Assembly: GCA_964465915.1 (NCBI GenBank)
Contig: CAYXMJ010000074.1
Location: forward strand, 1 to 13,908
DNA: 13,908 bases
Source of the DNA: CAVPHV01 sp964465915
GTDB taxonomy: Bacteria > Actinomycetota > Acidimicrobiia > Spongiisociales > UBA5794
Direction: 5' to 3'
This document shows, one piece after another, positions 8,430-13,908 of this stretch. Position 1 is the first letter of the stretch. Each line of letters starts with the position of its first letter. The position numbers were made by a program, and so were the translations under genes. The notes beneath the pieces are model-generated. The model worked only from the letters and a program-made list of their open reading frames with translations. It was not told the origin of the DNA and ran no database searches.

Positions 8430-9964
8430 CCGACGCAGGAACGACCGAGAACGAGACCGCAGATGAGGACGACGCGGGCCACGAGGGCGTACCGCTGGCT
8501 GATCACCCACTCACGGCGGGCCGCCTCGCTCAGCATGTGGAACGGCTCGCCGGCGACGGTTACCCGTATCGGTTCGAGCGGTCGGCAACGGCGGCCGAAC
8601 TCCACGCCGACTACGGCGACCTGGAACCGGGAACCGAGACGGAGGACGAGGTCACGGTGGCGGGCCGCGTCATGCTGCTGCGCTCGTTCGGCAAGCTGAC
8701 CTTCGTCACGCTGGCGGACGTGACCGGCCGCATCCAGTTGTTCATCGACCGCCGCAGCATCGGCGAGGAGGGTCACGCCCGGTTTGGCGAGGTGGATCTG
8801 GGTGATTGGGTCGGCGCTACCGGGGTAGTGATGACGACGAAGAAGGGTGAACTGTCCGTCCGGTTGAGTGACTTTGAGCTGCTCCAAAAGAGCCTGCGGC
8901 CGTTGCCCGACAAATGGCACGGGCTGCAGGACATCGAGCTGAGAAGCCGGCGCCGCTACATCGACCTGATCGTCAACGAGGACGCCAGCCGGGTAGCGCA
9001 AATCCGAGCCGGGATTGTCTCCGAGTTGCGCCGCCAGTTCGAGGCGCGTGGCTACGTCGAGGTCGAGACGCCCGTGTTGCTCAGCCAGGCAACGGGGGCA
9101 TTGGCGCGACCGTTCCAGACCGAGCACAAAGCCCTCGGGATGGACATGTACCTGCGGATCGCCACCGAGTTGTTTCTGAAACGCCTCGTCGTCGGCGGGC
9201 TGGAGCGGGTATTCGAGATCGGCCGGATCTTTCGCAACGAGGGGGTCGACTCCACCCACAACCCCGAGTTCACAATGCTCGAGTCCTACGAAGCGTTTGC
9301 CGACTACGGCGACATCGCCACCATGGTCGAAGAGATGCTGGTTGCGGTGGCCCAGCAGGCGACCGGATCGACTGAGCTCACCTACCAGGGCCGGCCGCTG
9401 GATCTGACCCCACCGTTCCGTCGGGTGCGGATGGTCGATCTGGTAACGGAGGCAGTGGGTGAGCCCGTCGGCTTCGATCGGCCCTTGGGCGAAATGCAGG
9501 ACCTGGCCCGTCGCTACGGAATCGAGCCGGATGGGTTGTGGGGTCACGGCAAGCTCATCGAGGCCCTGTTTGATGAGCTGGTGGCCGACGAGATCTGGGA
9601 GCCCACCTACGTGATGGACCATCCCAAGGAGATCTCGCCTCTGGCGCGAGTCCATCGCGACGACCCAAACCTGACAGAGCGCTGGGAACTGTTCATCGCG
9701 GGTGCCGAGTACGCCAACGCGTTCTCAGAATTGAACGACCCGCTCGATCAGCGAGAGCGCTTCGAGGCCCAAGCCATGGCACGCGCCGAAGGTGACGACG
9801 AGGCCCACCCCATCGACGAGGATTACCTGCTGGCCCTCGAGTACGGCCTACCCCCAACGGGCGGCCTCGGGATCGGTGTCGACCGCCTCGTAATGCTCCT
9901 CACCGACCAGCACCACATAAGAGAAGTCATATTGTTCCCAACGCTCCGACCCGAGCACGGCTAG
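8426..9964 (+). CDS. lysS: Lysyl-tRNA synthetase, class II
   Basis: LysS charges tRNA-Lys with lysine. The 512-aa product begins with about 25 acidic, probably disordered residues, then an anticodon-binding OB-fold (about 75-155, DEVTVAGRVMLLRSFGK onward), and the class II catalytic domain: PLPDKWHGLQDIE (159-171), motif 2 RVFEIGRIFRNEG (261-273) with HNPEFTMLE, and motif 3 GLGIGVDRL (480-488). The lysine-pocket loop reads ARPFQTEHKAL, where ARPFxTHHNAL is usual, so two positions differ. YLRIATEL, holding the amino-acid-binding Glu, is intact. The ATG overlaps coaX; no strong ribosome site is seen, so coupling is likely. The end faces a minus-strand gene 26 bases away. Confidence 0.97.
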   Translation: MTDAGTTENETADEDDAGHEGVPLADHPLTAGRLAQHVERLAGDGYPYRFERSATAAELHADYGDLEPGTETEDEVTVAGRVMLLRSFGKLTFVTLADVTGRIQLFIDRRSIGEEGHARFGEVDLGDWVGATGVVMTTKKGELSVRLSDFELLQKSLRPLPDKWHGLQDIELRSRRRYIDLIVNEDASRVAQIRAGIVSELRRQFEARGYVEVETPVLLSQATGALARPFQTEHKALGMDMYLRIATELFLKRLVVGGLERVFEIGRIFRNEGVDSTHNPEFTMLESYEAFADYGDIATMVEEMLVAVAQQATGSTELTYQGRPLDLTPPFRRVRMVDLVTEAVGEPVGFDRPLGEMQDLARRYGIEPDGLWGHGKLIEALFDELVADEIWEPTYVMDHPKEISPLARVHRDDPNLTERWELFIAGAEYANAFSELNDPLDQRERFEAQAMARAEGDDEAHPIDEDYLLALEYGLPPTGGLGIGVDRLVMLLTDQHHIREVILFPTLRPEHG

Positions 9965-9974
9965 TTCAGGTCGC

Positions 9975-9995
9975 GGTAGTTCCGGAGGGACTACC
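9975..9995. terminator. Possible bidirectional terminator between convergent genes
   Basis: GGTAGTTCC (9975-9983) pairs with GGGACTACC (9987-9995) in a 9-bp stem with one G-U pair and a 3-base loop. It sits between the lysS stop and the last codon of the converging gene. No T-run follows on either strand, so it is a weak call. Confidence 0.3.
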
Positions 9996-12012
9996 TGGTG
10001 ACGAACTCCGGCTCCTCCCCTTCGTAGTCCTCGCCGTAGAACGGCATGTTGACGGACCCGGCGAATTGAGTGGTGACCTCGTTTGGGTCGGGGCAGGAGT
10101 CGACCAATCCGAGGTCCCACCACGCCGAGCAAGGGGCGAACCACTCAGCCCAGATGTCGTATCTGCCTGCGGGGAGCCCTTCGGGGAAATCGTGCACAAA
10201 CCACTCGCAGGTCTGCGGCTCGACTTGCTCCAGGTACCCGGGCCCACACTCCTGCGTGGTGCCCCGCAGGACATAGTCGGGCGAGAAGCGGTAGGTGTGG
10301 TCAAGCGTGTAGGCGATATCGTCGGTCACCGGTCCACGACGGCGCGTTACGGTGAGTTTGACGGTGAAGTCCTCGCTCAGCGGTTGCTCTCCCTCGTTGA
10401 CGAACCCGTGACGGACGTGGAAGGGTCCTTCCGCCAGCCACGTGCCACTGCCCTCGAGTTCGTTGTCGGGATTGATCACTACTGCATCGCGGAAGCAGAA
10501 TTCGTAACACTCCGTGTTGAGGAAATCGAGTCGGGGATTGTCGGGTAGCGCAGTTCGGGCGCCGATGGGTAGTCCTACCGCGACAGAATCGAGCGACGCA
10601 TCATTACCGACTGGTGGCATCTCGGTTCGGTTGGCACTCGGGGAGACGTCTCCGGCATCAAGCCCGGCTCGTATCCTTGCGTTGAAGGGGGGCACCACCA
10701 ATGTGGCGGGATCGTGAACCCTGATCTCGTCCACGATTTCGGAGATCGGAACCGTGGTTGTGGTATTGGTCGCCGTGTCGTAGAAGACCAAGGCGCCGGA
10801 CTCGGACTCATCTCGCCACGACTCGTAGACCAGAAAGCGGCCGTTGCTCGACCACGCCATGGTGACAACGGTGGCCCCGGTCTCGGCGATTTCCGCAACG
10901 ACGGCGCCGGTCGCAGCGTCCATGACTCGCAGCTCCGAGTCGTTGCGATTATCCGATCCGGAGAAGCTCAGAGCGATGTGGGCCCCGTCTGGCGACCATG
11001 TGGCCTGCGAAGGCAGTTCACCGTGGGTCAGGTTCGGCAACACCACCCGACGTTCACCACCGGCCGATCGCACGACCAGGGTCTCACCCTGCTGATCTGG
11101 ATCCGGCACGGCCCACAGCATGGCGCCATCCGGGCCGACGGCGAGCATCCGCGATTCCAGAGCCATGGGCACGACGGAGCCCGCCGAGTCGACGACGAGC
11201 GAGGCTCCGTCCGACATCAGCAGTGCCCCCCAAGCGCCCCAACGCTCCAGCCACAAGCGTCCGCAGTCGCGCCCTACGGGGAGCACCATCGGGGGGTTTG
11301 GAGACTCAGCCGAGAAATCCTCGATGACGAGTTCTGCGGTTCCCAGTGTGGCCGCTTCAGCCTCATGCGGATCGGGGCACTCGAGCCGCGCCAGTCTGCT
11401 TGGCTCGGTGTCGTGCCAGACGACGGCAACCAACCCCTCGCCGACCTCCCCGCCCTGCCAGGCGACCGATCCGCCCGGAACCGCATGCACTCTCACCGTG
11501 TGCTCGGCAGCGACCTGGGCAAACCGGTAGCCAGAGGCGTCCAGACCCAGCGGCCAACCTTCGCCCTCGCCGAACACATTGCGGTCAAGCGACAGCATCA
11601 CTTCGGTCGTGGGTAGCGAGGCGCGCCAACGGGTGACGTTGAAGCTCTCGGGTGGCGTTGTCAGCATCATGATCGTGTCGGTGAAGCCCGGCACCATCTC
11701 GCCGAGCGGCACGCCCAGCTCCCCCAGAGGCTGATCCGGAACGGTCGGCGGCTCTTCCGCCCTGGGTGTCGCGACCCGCGATTCGTCGCCGGCAGGGCGA
11801 TCGAAGCCATCCTCCCCGGGAGTGGGGACCTGCGGAGAGGCTGCAGCGAACTCGTCGTCGGCCGGCGTCGGCAAGCTGAGTAGTGCCCCGAAGACAAACG
11901 CGGCGATCACCATCGCAACCGCCCCCATCCAGCCGAGGGTTCGACCCCGGTCTTCCTTAGGAACGGATCGTGGTCCGAACTCAGGTTCGATCGTGACACG
12001 ATCTTCTGCCAC
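9991..12012 (-). CDS. Membrane-anchored beta-propeller-like protein of unknown function
   Basis: The 673-aa product has a short cytoplasmic N-terminus, one membrane helix at about 27-47 (LGWMGAVAMVIAAFVFGALL), then a Pro/Glu/Asp-rich linker to about 95. The extracytoplasmic part contains repeats of TolB/WD40-like character: WSPDGAHIALSFSG near 339 and WSSNGRFLVYESW near 386, each followed by a strand and a turn such as VMDAATG or FYDTATN. From about 487 a C-terminal domain with six cysteines and many aromatics follows (TECYEFC, ECGPG, TCEWF, APCSAWW, DSCPDP); an even count suggests disulfides outside the cell. No catalytic motif was seen. I chose GTG 12012, with GGAGG 5 bases upstream. The frame is open to ATG 12213, but that extension runs antisense to a recognisable GNAT N-terminus. 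Function unknown; binding or sensing at the surface is a guess. Confidence 0.8.
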   Translation of the reverse strand: MAEDRVTIEPEFGPRSVPKEDRGRTLGWMGAVAMVIAAFVFGALLSLPTPADDEFAAASPQVPTPGEDGFDRPAGDESRVATPRAEEPPTVPDQPLGELGVPLGEMVPGFTDTIMMLTTPPESFNVTRWRASLPTTEVMLSLDRNVFGEGEGWPLGLDASGYRFAQVAAEHTVRVHAVPGGSVAWQGGEVGEGLVAVVWHDTEPSRLARLECPDPHEAEAATLGTAELVIEDFSAESPNPPMVLPVGRDCGRLWLERWGAWGALLMSDGASLVVDSAGSVVPMALESRMLAVGPDGAMLWAVPDPDQQGETLVVRSAGGERRVVLPNLTHGELPSQATWSPDGAHIALSFSGSDNRNDSELRVMDAATGAVVAEIAETGATVVTMAWSSNGRFLVYESWRDESESGALVFYDTATNTTTTVPISEIVDEIRVHDPATLVVPPFNARIRAGLDAGDVSPSANRTEMPPVGNDASLDSVAVGLPIGARTALPDNPRLDFLNTECYEFCFRDAVVINPDNELEGSGTWLAEGPFHVRHGFVNEGEQPLSEDFTVKLTVTRRRGPVTDDIAYTLDHTYRFSPDYVLRGTTQECGPGYLEQVEPQTCEWFVHDFPEGLPAGRYDIWAEWFAPCSAWWDLGLVDSCPDPNEVTTQFAGSVNMPFYGEDYEGEEPEFVTR

Positions 12013-12017
12013 GTCCC

Positions 12018-12022
12018 CCTCC
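12018..12022 (-). promoter_or_regulatory. Ribosome binding site supporting GTG 12012
   Basis: The minus strand reads GGAGGGGGACGTG here: GGAGG followed by 5 bases and then the GTG codon. The upstream ATG candidate at 12213 has no such site. Confidence 0.6.
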
Positions 12023-12065
12023 AGCGTCAATCTGCATTGTCGCTTCGGGGGTTCGACCGGGGAAG

Positions 12066-12091
12066 GGTCTTCCGGCACGGATGCCAAGACC
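12066..12091. promoter_or_regulatory. Imperfect dyad in the divergent intergenic region
   Basis: GGTCTT (12066-12071) pairs with AAGACC (12086-12091), and inside it GGCA (12074-12077) pairs with TGCC (12082-12085), with two unpaired C. It lies midway between the minus-strand gene start and the GNAT fragment start. An operator role is inference. Confidence 0.2.
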
Positions 12092-12135
12092 TCCGTCGGC
12101 GGCGTCCGACCCGGTTTCGGGTGTAGGTTGCCTCC

Positions 12136-12255
12136 GTGTCGGTCAACTATGAATGGCGCGGTGCCTTCGCGAACGCGGAGGTCAACGAACTGCATGCGGA
12201 TGCCTTCGAGCATCGCGACTTCGACGACGACCTCGCTCCGTGTTACCTAGCTTAG
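12136..12255 (+). pseudogene. N-terminal fragment of a GNAT-family N-acetyltransferase
   Basis: From GTG 12136 the frame encodes 39 residues beginning MSVNYEWRGAFANAEVNELH, followed by ADAFEHRDFDDD. This closely resembles, from memory, the N-terminus of a common actinobacterial GNAT group (YEWRG-F-NAEVN-LHA-F-HR--DDDW). Such proteins are about 140-160 aa and continue with a GWVCA and acetyl-CoA-binding region. Here the likeness stops at about residue 32; the frame reads LAPCYLA and ends in TAG inside a palindrome. I find no remaining GNAT sequence downstream in any frame. The codons look normal and undamaged, suggesting loss by one break, not slow decay. TAGGTT at 12124-12129 could be a -10 for a leaderless start (weak). 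The gene diverges from the membrane-protein gene. Confidence 0.6.
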
Positions 12256-12262
12256 CTAGGTA
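12244..12262. repeat. Perfect 19-bp palindrome
   Basis: TACCTAGCTTAGCTAGGTA has 9-bp arms around one central base. It is AT-richer than its surroundings and contains two CTAG tetramers, which are rare in many GC-rich genomes. It begins 13 bases after the last GNAT-like codon and supplies the stop of that fragment. It could be a dimeric-regulator operator, a recombination or attachment site, or a scar. I saw no second copy in the window. Confidence 0.6.
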
Positions 12263-12843
12263 TTGGGGATGCCACAGTACTAAAGAAGAGAACTAAGAAG
12301 GAACTAGCCGCCGCCGGCGGCGGCGAAGCGCCGGGGGCCCCAGGGCCAAGCGGGCGACCGCGACCGGAGGATTGCGATCACGGAGGCGGCGAGGCGATCG
12401 CTCCTACAGCCGGGGGATCGGTCGACCTGTGCCGCCTGTGCCTTGCGGAGTGGTCGGTAGAGACAACCGAGACTGATCTTGGCGCCCATGGAGGCGATGA
12501 GAGCGCCGTGGAGCCCTCCGAGGTAGTTCCGCTGCCGCAAGTCTGATACGGGGCGCAACCAGCGACATGAGCGACCAGAGAGCCAGGATTCGGCCAGACC
12601 GAACGGGCCCATACGGGCGTCCTGGCGCAGCAGTCTCCAGACGGCAGACACGACGCGGCATGGTCTTGAGGCTACGCCCCTCAGAGCGCTGCTGATCGGT
12701 GGTGACGCTTGTGGGGGCGCCGCATCTTGGACATCGGAGAATGCCGCCCAACCTTCAGTCTGGCGTGACGATCCGCGACCACGCGCAGGTTCCCATTCAA
12801 CCAGCATCGGCGCAAGGCCCCATCGCCACGTCCCACGTTTCTG
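12256..12843. other. 588-base stretch without a convincing gene
   Basis: Open frames exist on both strands, as expected at high GC, but their products are rich in Ser, Arg, Ala and Pro, carry no family signature I recognise, and lack ribosome sites. The one suggestive segment is on the minus strand from about 12750 down to 12650, reading LRCPRCGAPTSVTTDQQ and later RRVCR, which resembles a CPxCG zinc ribbon whose fourth cysteine is missing. The left end has an A/G-rich tract and a GC palindrome (separate entry). No structural RNA, tRNA or inverted terminal repeat was recognised. Confidence 0.55.
12281..12324 (-). terminator. Possible minus-strand terminator: GC palindrome plus T-rich tract
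   Basis: GCCGCCGCCGGCGGCGGC (12307-12324) is a perfect 18-bp palindrome. Reading on the minus strand it is followed by a pyrimidine-rich tract (12304 down to 12281), which on the + strand is an imperfect direct repeat of CTAAAGAAGAGAA and CTAAGAAGGAA. This resembles an intrinsic terminator, but the T residues are interrupted and no clear gene ends here. Confidence 0.3.
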
Positions 12844-12884
12844 CTCGCAAAAGGGGGCACCCGGATGGGTGCCCCCTCTGCGAG
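12844..12884 (-). terminator. Intrinsic terminator of the M28 peptidase gene
   Basis: AGGGGGCACCC (12852-12862) and GGGTGCCCCCT (12867-12877) form a perfect 11-bp stem with a GGAT loop, flanked by a further 6-bp pairing of CTCGCA (12844-12849) with TGCGAG (12879-12884). Read on the minus strand, the stem is followed by TTTT. It starts 16 bases after the M28 stop codon. Confidence 0.8.
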
Positions 12885-12900
12885 TCGTCGGGTCGGTTGA

Positions 12901-13908
12901 TCAGTCGACGGCGAAGTCACCGTGCGTCGTTGCACCGCCCCCGCCCAGGAACGTGCCCTGGGGTCCGTCGAGGACGACCTCGTCCGGGGTGATGCCCTTC
13001 ACCTCAGTCCCCGCCACCCCGTTCACGGCTTCCGTGGAGGCTGCGAGATTGAAGATGGCGTAGGCGATTGCGTCGACATTGACGTCGAGCGCCTCGGCGC
13101 TCACGTTGTCGATCGTGTCGCAGGCCAGGTGGTAGCACGGGTCGTATTGGTCCCCTGCGGTACCACCCCAGATCTCCTGTTGCTCGGCGGTCTTGATGCC
13201 TTCCGCGCCGGTGAACAGTCCACCGGCCGGGATACCGACGTTGATGAACGCCTGGTAGTCGGAGCGACCCGAGAACGCCGTGTCCTCATACGGAACACTC
13301 TCGATCGTGTAGTACGCCTCGAATAGGTCCTCGAGTGCCTCCGAACCGGGAGGCACAGGGGCAGGTGCCGGGAAGGTGGACTCATCGGCGTCGTAGACGC
13401 CGTAGATGAAGTTCGGCGACGCAACCATATCGAAGTTGAGGTATGCCGCCAACGCGTCGTACTCCTCCTGGGTGAGGCCGAAGTCGGGATTGAACACGTA
13501 TTCCGTCGAACCGATGAGACCCGATTCCTCAGCGCCCCACCACGCAAAGCGGAGCGTGTTCTGCGGCGTGTACTTTTTATTGTTAGCGAGTTCGAGAGCA
13601 ATGGCAAGAAGTGCCGCCGAACCGCTGCCGTTGTCCTGGATCCCCGGGCCCTCGAGTCGAGAGTCGAGGTGAGCGCCCGCCATCACGACGTTGTCGGCGT
13701 TGTTGCCCGGCAGGTCGCCAATGACGTTCTCTGTCGTGTTCGTGACGATGGTGGTGTCCGCCGCCAAGTCAACAACGGTCGCGTCGAGGACCACGAGTCC
13801 GTCGCTGTAGGACGTGTCGAGCACCGGGATGTCAACGATGCCCACGACACCCTCGCCGAGCGTGCCGCCGATGATGTCCTGGCGGCCCGGGTCGGCGGTG
13901 TTGCCCTG
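12901..13908 (-). CDS. M28-family zinc aminopeptidase, N-terminus outside window
   Basis: This is probably an exported aminopeptidase removing N-terminal residues from peptides. The visible 335 residues run in frame to the window edge, so GTG 13845 is not the true start. The first part (GGTLGEGVVGIVDIPVLDTS) matches the end of a PA domain inserted in such enzymes. The M28 core carries all five zinc ligands of the Streptomyces aminopeptidase type: His80 (GAHLDS), Asp92 (GIQDNGSGSAA), Glu128 with catalytic Glu127 (AWWGAEESGL), Asp160 (LNFDMVASPN) and His260 (DPCYHLACDTIDN). The two Cys around that His form the conserved disulfide seen in secreted members. A signal peptide would lie beyond the edge. 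The Gly/Thr-rich tail (about 310-335) is non-conserved. A strong terminator follows. Confidence 0.93.
   Translation of the reverse strand, partial: QGNTADPGRQDIIGGTLGEGVVGIVDIPVLDTSYSDGLVVLDATVVDLAADTTIVTNTTENVIGDLPGNNADNVVMAGAHLDSRLEGPGIQDNGSGSAALLAIALELANNKKYTPQNTLRFAWWGAEESGLIGSTEYVFNPDFGLTQEEYDALAAYLNFDMVASPNFIYGVYDADESTFPAPAPVPPGSEALEDLFEAYYTIESVPYEDTAFSGRSDYQAFINVGIPAGGLFTGAEGIKTAEQQEIWGGTAGDQYDPCYHLACDTIDNVSAEALDVNVDAIAYAIFNLAASTEAVNGVAGTEVKGITPDEVVLDGPQGTFLGGGGATTHGDFAVD

Noticed and set aside
8087..9655. 522-codon open frame on the minus strand opposite coaX and lysS
   Set aside because: It lies opposite two fully recognised genes, and its product has no family signature; such frames arise from GC-rich third positions.
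12046..12060. GGGTTCGACC resembling a tRNA T-arm near lysS
   Set aside because: The flanking bases cannot form the 5-bp stem, and no acceptor or anticodon arms are present.
12404..12751. Minus-strand frame with a CPRCG zinc-ribbon-like start as an intact gene
   Set aside because: Only two or three of the expected cysteines are present, the rest is unrecognisable, and no good start exists; kept only as a possible remnant.
12304..12807. 167-codon minus-strand frame in the gene-poor region
   Set aside because: Composition is like an out-of-frame reading (Ser, Arg, Ala, Pro), its end is encoded by the GC palindrome, and there is no ribosome site or family match.

Overview
The window looks like a high-GC actinobacterial chromosome, most likely from the Acidimicrobiia or a nearby uncultured lineage. 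This rests on GC-rich codon use, many GTG and TTG starts, and gene order. The order tilS, hpt, ftsH, folP, folK, DUF2520, panC, coaX, lysS matches, as I remember it, the ftsH-to-lysS neighbourhood of Mycobacterium tuberculosis. Species-level assignment is inference only.

Positions 2-9964 (+ strand) are a compact housekeeping block. tilS (5' end outside the window) and hpt overlap. A short intergenic region with candidate promoters precedes ftsH. A folate cluster follows: folP, a phosphatase-like gene lacking the catalytic Cys and Arg, and a folK with an added C-terminal membrane helix. A second short intergenic region precedes DUF2520-panC-coaX-lysS, where every junction overlaps by 1-4 bases. 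Three genes found in the mycobacterial version are not here: folE, folB and panD. These genes cover tRNA-Ile decoding and lysyl-tRNA charging, purine salvage, membrane proteolysis, folate synthesis, and pantothenate/CoA synthesis.

Positions 9965-13908 are accessory in character and run mostly on the minus strand. A convergent hairpin separates lysS from a large membrane-anchored beta-propeller-like protein with a cysteine-containing C-terminal domain. I place its start at GTG 12012. The sequence beyond it carries, on the + strand, the first ~33 codons of a GNAT acetyltransferase. That fragment breaks off just before a perfect 19-bp palindrome. About 590 bases with no convincing gene follow, then a strong terminator, then an M28 zinc aminopeptidase whose N-terminus lies outside the window.

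The points most worth a second look are the degenerate phosphatase in the place of folB, the tail-anchored FolK, and the GNAT breakpoint at the palindrome. I saw no CRISPR array, tRNA, rRNA or intact mobile element.
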